Shown: piece by piece, positions 8,199 through 16,117 of the stretch
Position numbering within the stretch: position 1 is the first letter of the stretch
How the letters are laid out: each line of letters begins with the position of its first letter
NCBI RefSeq assembly: GCF_021462415.1
Contig: NZ_JAKEDS010000002.1
Span: forward strand, 310,001-374,000
Length of the DNA: 64,000 bases
Reading direction: 5' to 3'
Source of the DNA: Rhodohalobacter sp. 614A
GTDB taxonomy: Bacteria > Bacteroidota > Rhodothermia > Balneolales > Balneolaceae
Made by a program: the position numbers and the translations under genes
The notes under the pieces: generated by a model
Databases searched by the model: none
The model's input: only the letters and a program-made list of their open reading frames with translations
Told to the model about the DNA's origin: nothing

Positions 8199-9260
8199 AT
8201 GAAAACGTTGAAGGATATTCAGCTTGGTGATAACAATATAATCGGCACATCACATCGGCCTTTTATTATTGCTGAAATGAGCGGGAATCACAATCAGTCG
8301 CTGGAAAGAGCTTTGGAAATTGTGGAGGAAGCGGCCAGGGCGGGTGCTCACGCGATTAAGCTGCAAACCTACACCGCCGACACAATGACCATTGACGAAA
8401 CCGGCGGATTATTCAGTATTGATGACGAGGATTCCCTCTGGTATGGAAAAAATTTATATGAACTATATGAGCTTGCTCATACTCCGTGGGACTGGCACAA
8501 ACCCATTTTCAAAAAAGCCCGGGAGTTGGGATTGATGCCTTTCAGTACTCCATTTGATGATACTTCAGTAGATTTTCTGGAGGAACTTGGAGTGTCGGCT
8601 TACAAAATTGCTTCTTTTGAAAATACCGACTGGACTCTCCTCAAAAAAGTAGCCCAAACAGGAAAACCGGTTATCATGTCTACCGGGGCAGCCAATCTTT
8701 CTGATATTGATGAAGCCGTCAGAGTTTTGCGATCAAACGGTTGCGAAGATCTGGTTCTTTTGAAATGTACCAGTACCTATCCTGCAACCCCGGAGAATAC
8801 AAATCTTGTGACCATTCCAAGTATGCGGGATATTTTTAATTGCCATATAGGGCTGTCCGATCATACGCTTGGAATTGGAGCCGCTGTTGCGTCGGTTGCC
8901 TTGGGAGCCAGCGTAATCGAAAAGCATTTTACTCTCAGCCGGGCCGATGGTGGAGTAGATGCTGCATTTTCCATCGAACCGGATGAAATGAAAGCCTTGG
9001 TAGAAGAATCAGAAAGGGCATTTCTGGCATTGGGCGATGTGCAGTTTGGAATCCAAAAAGCAGAAGAGAAAAGCCTTCGTTATAAACGATCCATCTATGT
9101 GGTTGAAGACATTGCTAAAGGTGAGGAATTAACGAAAGACAATATTCGTGTAATTCGCCCCGGCGATGGCCTGAAACCCAAATTCTATGAACAGGTATTG
9201 GGCAAGAAATCCTCAAGTGATATAAAAAGAGGGACACCTTTGAGCTGGGAATTGTTGTAA
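8199..9260 (+). CDS. pseI: Pseudaminic acid synthase, PseI-like
   Basis: This NeuB-family synthase (353 aa) should condense the PseG product with phosphoenolpyruvate to form the nine-carbon acid. The TIM barrel begins with FIIAEMSGNHNQSLERA (E26, N30, H31), followed by AIKLQTYTADTMT. The C-terminal segment from about residue 295 (RSIYVVEDIAKGEELT, VIRPGDGL) is the antifreeze-like SAF domain that completes the active site in the dimer. ATG 8199 is preceded by a purine-rich AAGGAAGAGA. It is the last pathway gene before a 173-nt gap holding two inverted repeats. A NeuB or LegI assignment is less likely because PseG is present. Confidence 0.92.
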   Translation: MKTLKDIQLGDNNIIGTSHRPFIIAEMSGNHNQSLERALEIVEEAARAGAHAIKLQTYTADTMTIDETGGLFSIDDEDSLWYGKNLYELYELAHTPWDWHKPIFKKARELGLMPFSTPFDDTSVDFLEELGVSAYKIASFENTDWTLLKKVAQTGKPVIMSTGAANLSDIDEAVRVLRSNGCEDLVLLKCTSTYPATPENTNLVTIPSMRDIFNCHIGLSDHTLGIGAAVASVALGASVIEKHFTLSRADGGVDAAFSIEPDEMKALVEESERAFLALGDVQFGIQKAEEKSLRYKRSIYVVEDIAKGEELTKDNIRVIRPGDGLKPKFYEQVLGKKSSSDIKRGTPLSWELL

Positions 9261-9271
9261 AAGCAAGGAGC

Positions 9272-9326
9272 CATCGGATGCGTGTTAGAGCATTATTTTA
9301 ACCGTAGCAAATTCACTCATCCGATG
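9272..9326. repeat. Imperfect inverted repeat behind pseI
   Basis: Arms at 9272-9284 (CATCGGATGCGTG) and 9314-9326 (CACTCATCCGATG) are complementary at 12 of 13 positions, including nine consecutive bases, and flank a 29-nt loop. The element begins 12 nt after the pseI stop. No T-tract follows, so it is not a textbook intrinsic terminator. It could be an mRNA-stabilising hairpin, a protein-binding palindrome or a mobile-element remnant. Confidence 0.5.
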
Positions 9327-9383
9327 ACTGAGGTGAATAAAGCCCTCTAAACTAAATAAAACTATTTGCTTGAAGACCGAAAG

Positions 9384-9409
9384 AGAAGATTGTATTTTAC
9401 AAGTCTTCT
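9384..9409 (+). terminator. Hairpin upstream of the PIG-L gene
   Basis: AGAAGA (9384-9389) and TTGT (9390-9393) pair with ACAA (9399-9402) and TCTTCT (9404-9409) around a five-base loop ATTTT, with G9403 bulged. AT-rich TAAATTTTAAA follows. It could end pseI transcripts or form a 5' leader structure for the gene starting at 9434. The pairing is seen directly. Terminator function is inferred and weak because the T-run is broken. Confidence 0.35.
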
Positions 9410-9433
9410 TAAATTTTAAATGGTGAAAATAAG

Positions 9434-10153
9434 TTGTTAACTGCTGATACGCTTAAAGATAAAAAAATCATGGTCGTAGTAGCTCACCCAGATGATGAGC
9501 TACTTGGATTGGGAGCCACCATGCATAAGCTTATCCATTTGGCAGCAGTTCAGGTACATGTAGTTATTTTAGGAGAAGGCCTGACCTCACGTTCTGACAA
9601 ACGCGACGTTGAAAAATGGCAAGCCGATCTTGCGAAGCATAGAAATGATATTAAAGAAGCTCAGAAAGAGATTGGCTATCATTCTGTTTCCATTCATGAT
9701 TTTCCCGATAACCGATTTGATACGGTAGCCTTGCTTGATCTGATCAAAGTTGTTGAAAAAGAGAAATCCGATTTTCAGCCCGAAATTATTTTCACTCACC
9801 ACGGCGGTGATGTAAACATTGATCACCAGCGGACATTTGAAGCGGTGATTACGGCTTGCAGGCCAATGAAAGATGAGGTTACAAAAACCATCATCACTTT
9901 TGAAACACCCTCCGGCACAGAATGGAGAGCGTCTACAGATCCGAGACATTTTATTCCAAATTGGTATATGGCAGTATCTGAAGCCGATATTGATGCGAAA
10001 ATCAAGGGAATGGAAAGATATCGGTTTGAGAAACGTGAATATCCTCACCCACGCTCACCAGAGGCATTGAAAATTCATGCAAAGAATGTGGGCGTTACCG
10101 TGGGCTGTGAATATGCCGAGCAGTTTTGTCTTGTACGGAGCATTCAATCGTAG
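9434..10153 (+). CDS. PIG-L (LmbE) family N-deacetylase
   Basis: This 239-aa zinc-dependent deacetylase carries the metal motif AHPDDE (residues 17-22) and a downstream histidine block FTHHGGDVNIDHQRT typical of GlcNAc-PI/LmbE-type deacetylases. Likely substrates are N-acetylated sugars of the glycan or its precursors. The start is uncertain: TTG 9434 gives the full N-terminus, while ATG 9470 begins inside the first strand (MVVVAHPDDE) and would be unusually short. ATG 9420 and GTG 9423 reach stops at once. The second carbamoyltransferase gene follows after about 60 nt, so the two may modify the same residue in turn. Confidence 0.85.
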   Translation: MLTADTLKDKKIMVVVAHPDDELLGLGATMHKLIHLAAVQVHVVILGEGLTSRSDKRDVEKWQADLAKHRNDIKEAQKEIGYHSVSIHDFPDNRFDTVALLDLIKVVEKEKSDFQPEIIFTHHGGDVNIDHQRTFEAVITACRPMKDEVTKTIITFETPSGTEWRASTDPRHFIPNWYMAVSEADIDAKIKGMERYRFEKREYPHPRSPEALKIHAKNVGVTVGCEYAEQFCLVRSIQS

Positions 10154-10213
10154 AGAAAATGGATCCACAGAAATTGAAATTTGAACATCTACAAACGTAA
10201 GAAAGAAATTATA

Positions 10214-11968
10214 ATGGAAAAGCCGGCTTATTTGGGAATTTTTGGCCCCGGACCCAACTCTTCAGCAGCTCTTTGCAGTGACAATGAAATCATTGCCTGG
10301 GCAGAGGAAGAACGATTTAACAGGATAAAAACATCGCCAAACTCGTATCCTTCTCAGGCAATTGCTTTTTGTTTGAAAGAAGCTGAGAAAAAGGGTTTAA
10401 CGGTTAAAGCAGTGGGTTATGCCTGGGATTGTGATAATTACGCTGAGCTGGCTACCGATAATTTAAAGGAAACCATCAGGAAATATCCCAGTGAAACAGA
10501 CGATATCAGTTTAAAAGTACAGGAGTCGCTGAATTCCCTGTACGATCCGATGATGATCAAAAATGATCTTACGCTGATTCTCAGGAAGAACGGAATTGAG
10601 CTTGATGACCTGGAATTCAAATTTTACGCTCACCATTTGTGCCATGCGGCTTCGGCTCACTACGTTTCCGGGTTTGATGACTCCATGATTATTGTAAACG
10701 ACGGTGTTGGAGAGGTAGCTTCATCAACTCTCTATTTTATTGATGACTCCGGCGAGTTTAAAGAGCTTGAAAATGTTGAATTGCCAAATACTCTTGGCGG
10801 TTTGTATGCCTCTATCACAGAGTTTTTAGGCTTTCGTGCGTATATGGATGAAGGGAAAACAATGGGGCTGGCCGCTTATGGAAAGCCAAATCCCGAAATC
10901 CAGGAAATATTTGAGGATATCGCCCATAATGTAGAAAACAGTTTTCAGTATACTGTAAATCCACGCTACAGGTATAGCGGCAAGCGAACCTATGGAAAAC
11001 GGTTTACCGATTTGCTGGTGGAAAAACTCGGCAAACCGAGAAAGCATGGAGAGGAATCGGCCATGAAAGATCCCTATCCGGATATTGCTTATGCCGTACA
11101 GAAACAGTTGGAGGATTTTCTTGTTTCTCAACTGAAGTATGCAGCCAGCCTGAATCTTTCCAAGAATGTTTGTTTTGCAGGTGGCATTCATATGAACTGC
11201 AAGGCGAACGGGATGCTTGGCGAGTATGACCATTTTGATAATTACTTTTTTCAACCTGCGTCCAGTGATAATGGTGTTTGCCTGGGGGCAGCAATGCTTG
11301 CAAAAAAAGATTTCTCGGATACCGAACCCAACTATCCTAAGCTGAATCATCTTTATTATGGTCCTTCTTACAGCGATGATGAGATAGAAGAAGTTCTGAA
11401 ACGGACCAAGCTCCAGTACAAGAAGTGTGACAGCATCGCCAAAGAGGTAGCACAACTTATTTCCGAAAATGCTATTGTCGGCTGGTTCCAGGGACGAATG
11501 GAAGTAGGAGCACGCGCCTTGGGAGGCCGGTCCATACTGGCCAATCCGCTCAACCCGGATGCAAGGGATCATGTAAACAAGCATGTAAAAAACCGGGAAT
11601 CGTGGAGACCATTTTGTCCGTCATTACAGGCCGAATCGTTCAAAGAGTATTTCGATACAAATATCGATTCGTCCAACTATATGATTATTGCCTGTGACAT
11701 TGATAAGAATTATCTCGACAAACTTCCGTCATGTATTCATGTGGATGGAACCGTTCGGCCGCAAACCGTGGAAAAAGAGGCGAATCCGATTTACTGGGAA
11801 ATGCTGGATGAGTTCAAGAAAATTACAGGTCACCCGATTGTTGTGAACACCTCATTCAATGTTCAGGGAGAGCCGATTGTAATGAAACCTGAAGATGCTA
11901 TCCGGTGTTTTTATGCTTCCGGAATGGATGCTCTGGCAATGGGTTCTTTCTTAATCAAGAAACCGTAA
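10214..11968 (+). CDS. NodU/TobZ-family O-carbamoyltransferase (copy 2)
   Basis: The 584-aa protein has both domains of the carbamoyltransferase family: FGPGPNSSAALCSDNE at the start, the metal site HHLCHAASAHY (H140, H141, H144), and the YrdC-like signature GRMEVGARALGGRS (residues 427-440). I chose ATG 10214, preceded by AAGAAAGAAA, over an upstream TTG at 10181. It differs strongly from the copy at 6486-8165 in length and sequence, so this is not a recent duplication. It sits between a PIG-L deacetylase and a surface-carbohydrate GT-B-like gene 3 nt downstream, which points to carbamoylation of a second glycan residue. The reaction type is well supported, the acceptor is unknown. Confidence 0.9.
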   Translation: MEKPAYLGIFGPGPNSSAALCSDNEIIAWAEEERFNRIKTSPNSYPSQAIAFCLKEAEKKGLTVKAVGYAWDCDNYAELATDNLKETIRKYPSETDDISLKVQESLNSLYDPMMIKNDLTLILRKNGIELDDLEFKFYAHHLCHAASAHYVSGFDDSMIIVNDGVGEVASSTLYFIDDSGEFKELENVELPNTLGGLYASITEFLGFRAYMDEGKTMGLAAYGKPNPEIQEIFEDIAHNVENSFQYTVNPRYRYSGKRTYGKRFTDLLVEKLGKPRKHGEESAMKDPYPDIAYAVQKQLEDFLVSQLKYAASLNLSKNVCFAGGIHMNCKANGMLGEYDHFDNYFFQPASSDNGVCLGAAMLAKKDFSDTEPNYPKLNHLYYGPSYSDDEIEEVLKRTKLQYKKCDSIAKEVAQLISENAIVGWFQGRMEVGARALGGRSILANPLNPDARDHVNKHVKNRESWRPFCPSLQAESFKEYFDTNIDSSNYMIIACDIDKNYLDKLPSCIHVDGTVRPQTVEKEANPIYWEMLDEFKKITGHPIVVNTSFNVQGEPIVMKPEDAIRCFYASGMDALAMGSFLIKKP

Positions 11969-11971
11969 GAG

Positions 11972-13378
11972 ATGAATGTTTATCTTCCAATTGAAGTAAA
12001 AGTCAGAGAGTTGGAGGGAAAAGCTCTGCTGGCACTGGTAGCTGCAGAAAGAGGTCATACCGTTATTCTTGGAGAGAAAAAAGATACCCTCAGTCTTGCA
12101 CAGACCAGCCATCTGCCGCCAGGAATTGTTCACGACAAATCGCTGACACCGGGCGAATACAAAATTAAAAGTTATACAAATCTCAAAAAACAGGGACATC
12201 TCATCACCGGACAGGATGAGGAGAGCGGGTTATTGGACGAATCCTTCGACAGTTTTGCAAAACGAAGATTTTCTGAAGAGACCGTTTCTATGGTAGACAA
12301 GATTTTTGCATGGGGAGGGCATGACCAGTCCTCTCTGCAGAAAATTTACCCAAATTATGCTGATAAAATTGTTGCCACAGGATCGCCCAGAGTAGATTTT
12401 TGGCGAACGGAATTTGACGATTATTACAAGGAGGCAGCCTCAGGTCTGGAGGCTTACATTTTTGTTGCGTCCAATTTTGGATATCCAATTGATGAAAACC
12501 TTTTTTGGGATAAAATCGCCCGTCTGAGACAGGCAGGATATTTTGATCGTGATCCTGGAATGGAAAAATTCATGTACGAAAATTCTGCCTATCAGTACAG
12601 GTTATTGCATGAGTTTATAGTAATGATCAGGCAATTGTCTGATACGTTTCCGGATAGAAAAATTGTGGTTCGACCTCATCCGGTAGAATCAATTGATGCC
12701 TGGCATAAATTATTGGGTGAATTCCAAAATGTTATCATCAAACGAGAAGACACCATTAGCGGATGGATTCGCCATGCATCGGTACTTATCCATAACGGCT
12801 GCACGAGTGCGCTGGAAGCGGCAGTCAGCGGTTTGCCAAGTATTGCATATCGACCCATCCCCGATGAAATAGAGAGAGAAATTCCAAACAGGACCAGCCT
12901 TCATGCTTTTTCGTTAGAAGAGGTTGAAAAAATGATTTCCGATATCCTGGAAAATGGAGATACAGAAGGTTTGGATAAAGCTGAAGAGCTCAGTAATGAA
13001 GTTATTGATGAGCGAATATCAAGCGTTTCGGGAAAACTGGCTGCTGAAAAAATTGTGGATGAATGGATCAATATTGCAGAAAAAGCAAACCTGAAAACAT
13101 CCTCAGCTGATGAACTGCTTGCAAAAAAACCAAGTGATACGGTCAGCTTAAGAAGAAAACTGAAACGGCAGGCGGTTGAAATTCGAAACTCACTGATGGG
13201 CATATCCCAGGTTAAGAAAAATCAAAAACTGCTCAAATCAGATCATAAATTTCCATCACTTTCTGATGAAGAAATGCAGGGAATGATCAAGAAATTGCAA
13301 ACCACTCTGAATCGTTTTGAGAAAGTGAAAGCGGTGCGGTTTGGGGAAAAATCTTTTATATTCTTCACCGATCATTAA
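11972..13378 (+). CDS. Surface carbohydrate biosynthesis protein, GT-B-like
   Basis: This 468-aa cytoplasmic protein resembles proteins annotated as surface carbohydrate biosynthesis in LPS and capsule loci. The N-terminus MNVYLPIEVKVRELEGKALL is characteristic. The C-terminal half has the nucleotide-sugar motifs VVRPHPVES (H236-P237) and HNGCTSALEA (T278-S279), the HP and S/T pair also seen in bacterial sialyltransferase- and capsule-type GT-B enzymes. A basic, probably helical tail follows from about residue 385. It starts 3 nt after the carbamoyltransferase stop. A glycosyltransferase role is inferred from fold-level motifs only, and its donor could be a CMP-activated sugar. Confidence 0.6.
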   Translation: MNVYLPIEVKVRELEGKALLALVAAERGHTVILGEKKDTLSLAQTSHLPPGIVHDKSLTPGEYKIKSYTNLKKQGHLITGQDEESGLLDESFDSFAKRRFSEETVSMVDKIFAWGGHDQSSLQKIYPNYADKIVATGSPRVDFWRTEFDDYYKEAASGLEAYIFVASNFGYPIDENLFWDKIARLRQAGYFDRDPGMEKFMYENSAYQYRLLHEFIVMIRQLSDTFPDRKIVVRPHPVESIDAWHKLLGEFQNVIIKREDTISGWIRHASVLIHNGCTSALEAAVSGLPSIAYRPIPDEIEREIPNRTSLHAFSLEEVEKMISDILENGDTEGLDKAEELSNEVIDERISSVSGKLAAEKIVDEWINIAEKANLKTSSADELLAKKPSDTVSLRRKLKRQAVEIRNSLMGISQVKKNQKLLKSDHKFPSLSDEEMQGMIKKLQTTLNRFEKVKAVRFGEKSFIFFTDH

Positions 13379-13396
13379 CATCTTTATAATACATCT

Positions 13397-14071
13397 ATGA
13401 GCGACAATGAGTGGATTATTGATTTATCAAAAATCAGATCACGTCAGGGCCTTTACGAGTTTCTAAATCCACAATTCGCTGAAATTGAATCGGGTGAAAA
13501 AGTCCTGACAATTGGTGCCGGGGGAGAAGTAAATGAACTTCTCTATGAATATGGCAAAAAGAACCAGTTCGAAATAGATTCGTTCGATATTGACGAAGAT
13601 AAAACCCCGGACATTTTGGGTGATATTTGTACCTATGAATTTAAAGAAGGCACATATGATACCATTGTTATGTGCGAAGTGCTTGAGCATTTACACGCAC
13701 CACATCTTGGTGTTGAAACGGTTTACAAAGCATTAAAGCCGGGTGGAAGGCTGATTCTTACAACCCCTTTTATATTTCCGATTCATGACCGCCCATACGA
13801 TTATTTTCGCTTCACAAAGTATGGACTGAAACACCTGCTTTCGAAATTCCAGGAAGTGACCGTTAAAGAGCGCAACAGTTCTTTGGAAGCCATTGATGTA
13901 CTTTGGATGAGACTCAACAAAATCAAAGGCAAAAGAACACACTACCTAAAACGGATTATTGTTTTTACGGTTTACTATCTGAAAAGGCCCCTGACCGTCT
14001 TTTTGATGAGATATGTTAAAACCGATATTATGACAACCGGTTATAATGTATTGGCAATTAAGAGTAAATAA
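13397..14071 (+). CDS. Class I SAM-dependent methyltransferase
   Basis: The 224-aa protein has the Rossmann methyltransferase pattern: motif I VLTIGAGGEVNELL (near residue 36), an acidic end of strand 2 (FDIDEDKTPD), motif CEVLEHLHAPHLG and the post-motif KALKPGGRLILTTPF. The aromatic segment HDRPYDYFRFTKYGL is common in methyltransferases of polysaccharide loci. It probably O-methylates a glycan residue or its precursor in the cytoplasm. The start follows the previous gene by 18 nt. Target specificity cannot be predicted. Confidence 0.82.
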   Translation: MSDNEWIIDLSKIRSRQGLYEFLNPQFAEIESGEKVLTIGAGGEVNELLYEYGKKNQFEIDSFDIDEDKTPDILGDICTYEFKEGTYDTIVMCEVLEHLHAPHLGVETVYKALKPGGRLILTTPFIFPIHDRPYDYFRFTKYGLKHLLSKFQEVTVKERNSSLEAIDVLWMRLNKIKGKRTHYLKRIIVFTVYYLKRPLTVFLMRYVKTDIMTTGYNVLAIKSK

Positions 14072-14124
14072 ATTGTGTCCTTTAAAATTACGACAGAGCT
14101 GTAAAAGCGAGGTATTGATTTAGA

Positions 14125-14913
14125 ATGGCGAAAACGGTTGAGATTATTGGCCCGTCCGGTTCGGGGAAATCAAGTGTTTATCATCAGTTGCGGGCAAACT
14201 GGAAGGAAGAGTACAACTGGGTGCCGTATGATGATTTGAGCCGATCTAGAAAACAGATGCGCAAACGATACCTTAGAAAAGCACTGAAGTTGTTTACGGA
14301 TCGGCTGCCGATTGGGGAGCAGTCTCAGAATAATACGCTTGCAAACGATGAGTGGAAGTTCATCAACCATGACAACCGGATTTTTTTGAATGATGAGAAT
14401 GCCGAATTCAAAAAGGCGATTATGGATCTCGTAGAAGAGCATTGCAAAAAGTGGTATGACGGATCCGATAAACGATTTGTAACAATCCACATGATTATGT
14501 GGTCCATCGCTCATATCGACCGGGTTATGAGCGCAAGGAATGACAATCGATATTGTATTCTAAAGCAAGGAGAAGGATTTTTAAGCCGGATCATGCATCT
14601 GAACTCTCCTTCATTTAATGAAAAAGCTCTTAACAAATACCTTGAGCATCTTTTATTCCCCGACGTTCTGATTTTTCTGGATGTGCCGGTGGATGAAATA
14701 CTAAAGAGAATAAAAAATCGAGACCGCCTGGCCACACTTCACAAAGACATGGATGATGAAGCGATTCGGCATTACTCCGAACAGACCATTCATTTTTTTA
14801 AAATGGCTATGGGCGTTGCCAAAGAAAAAGGTGTGGATGTATACGGTGTAAATGCAGGGGAAAACCTTGAGGAAACTACCTCACAGATTCTTGATATCCT
14901 CTCAAAAAAATAG
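14125..14913 (+). CDS. P-loop NTPase of unknown function, kinase-like
   Basis: The 262-aa protein starts with a strand and the Walker A motif EIIGPSGSGKSS (GPSGSGKS at residues 9-16). A predicted Walker-B-like strand VLIFLDVPVDEIL is followed by an arginine-rich lid segment KRIKNRDRLATLHKDM. This layout resembles small-molecule kinases of the thymidylate/gluconate-kinase type more than ABC or GTPase proteins. I do not recognise a named family. Its position between a methyltransferase and a GT4 gene suggests phosphorylation of a glycan precursor or lipid carrier. Adenylyl or sulfuryl transfer is also conceivable for this fold. Confidence 0.55.
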   Translation: MAKTVEIIGPSGSGKSSVYHQLRANWKEEYNWVPYDDLSRSRKQMRKRYLRKALKLFTDRLPIGEQSQNNTLANDEWKFINHDNRIFLNDENAEFKKAIMDLVEEHCKKWYDGSDKRFVTIHMIMWSIAHIDRVMSARNDNRYCILKQGEGFLSRIMHLNSPSFNEKALNKYLEHLLFPDVLIFLDVPVDEILKRIKNRDRLATLHKDMDDEAIRHYSEQTIHFFKMAMGVAKEKGVDVYGVNAGENLEETTSQILDILSKK

Positions 14914-14979
14914 GTTTCGCTCAATGCAAACCGATAGCGAAAACAGTAAGGTAATCATCTTATAAAAGCTCGTAACAGT

Positions 14980-16053
14980 ATGAAAATCACAATTGTAAAC
15001 AGGCATCGGGATGATATGTTAGGTGGCAGCGAACTTCAGTGTGATTTTATTGCAACGGAGCTTGTCAAGCGTGGTTACGCGGTTCACTACGTAGCGCCCG
15101 AAGGCAGTAAAGAGAGAATTTACGATTGGCCATATACCGTTTTGCCTTGCAAAAATCAGCCAGAAGATATAAGCCGTGAAATATTATCTACTAACCCGGA
15201 TCTCGTACTCTGGCGTTTTAACAAGCATCATTTTTTCCCGGTAATACGAAAACTGAAAAAAGAAAAAATTCCTGTCTTATTTGCAGCTTCAAGTGTGAAT
15301 GATGTAGATCCCTGGTTTTATAAAAAGAAAAACGGAATCAGGAAAACGGTCAAAAGTTTGGTCAAAAGTCATTGGAATCATTTGGGAATGAGACTTGTAG
15401 ATGCCGTTACAGTCAACAATGCGGAATACCTCAATCGATTGTCTGTGGCTGATCAATATTTTGTTCCAAACGGAATGCCAATTGATTCTGAACCGTTTGA
15501 GTGGAACAAGCGATATTGTGCTTGGGTCAGTAATATCAAACAGATCAAGCGACCCGAAAAACTGGTTGAGCTTGCTACTTGTTTCAGAAGTGAAGATGTT
15601 GATTTCATCATGGTGGGAGATATTCAGGAACCAAGTTACGAATGGATGAGAACCCCTGGAAATCTGCCCGACAACGTGTACTATCTTGGTGTAAAAACAC
15701 CTGAAGAGGTGAATGGAATCCTAAAATCAGCCGAAATTCACATTCATACCTGTTATCCCGAAGGTTTTCCAAATGTTTTTATTCAGGCATGGATGCAGGG
15801 AACTCCGTCAGTTAGTTTTGGCTTTGACCCTAGCGATTACCTGAAAACCAAGGAAATGGGATTTGATGCCAAAGAGAATTGGGAAGATTTTAAGAGGTAT
15901 GTGAAATTGCTTTTGGATGATGAAGCACTGCGAGTTAAACTTGGAGGTAATGCTTCGAGGTTTGCCCACGACACTTTCCGGATTGAAAAAACGGTTGATA
16001 AACTGGAGGAGATTTTCGCTAAACTCATCAAAAAAGTTAATGTATCCGGTTGA
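14980..16053 (+). CDS. Glycosyltransferase family 4 (GT-B)
   Basis: The 357-aa protein has the retaining GT4 layout. The N-terminal acceptor half starts with TIVNRHRDDMLGGSELQCDFIA in short form (GGSELQ near residue 16). The C-terminal half has VSNIKQIKRPEKLVELA and the nucleotide-sugar segment CYPEGFPNVFIQAWMQG, where the usual EX7E is altered to EGFPNVFIQ. It should add a sugar to the lipid-linked repeat unit at the inner membrane face. It starts 66 nt after the P-loop gene and precedes asnB by 64 nt. Confidence 0.82.
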   Translation: MKITIVNRHRDDMLGGSELQCDFIATELVKRGYAVHYVAPEGSKERIYDWPYTVLPCKNQPEDISREILSTNPDLVLWRFNKHHFFPVIRKLKKEKIPVLFAASSVNDVDPWFYKKKNGIRKTVKSLVKSHWNHLGMRLVDAVTVNNAEYLNRLSVADQYFVPNGMPIDSEPFEWNKRYCAWVSNIKQIKRPEKLVELATCFRSEDVDFIMVGDIQEPSYEWMRTPGNLPDNVYYLGVKTPEEVNGILKSAEIHIHTCYPEGFPNVFIQAWMQGTPSVSFGFDPSDYLKTKEMGFDAKENWEDFKRYVKLLLDDEALRVKLGGNASRFAHDTFRIEKTVDKLEEIFAKLIKKVNVSG

Positions 16054-16117
16054 ATTATCTTTACTGTATTATTCTTAGTTTAAGCACTTCTTTTTAAAGT
16101 ATTCAAATTGATAATCC

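Noticed and set aside
51-9260. Legionaminic or sialic acid pathway instead of pseudaminic acid
   Set aside because: PseB is of the short inverting type and a PseG-type hydrolase is present. No NeuC/LegG-type hydrolysing epimerase is seen.
10826-11584. Long minus-strand open frame (252 aa) opposite the second carbamoyltransferase
   Set aside because: It lies wholly inside a gene with clear family motifs on the plus strand, has no recognisable domain, and its composition is what antisense reading of coding sequence gives.
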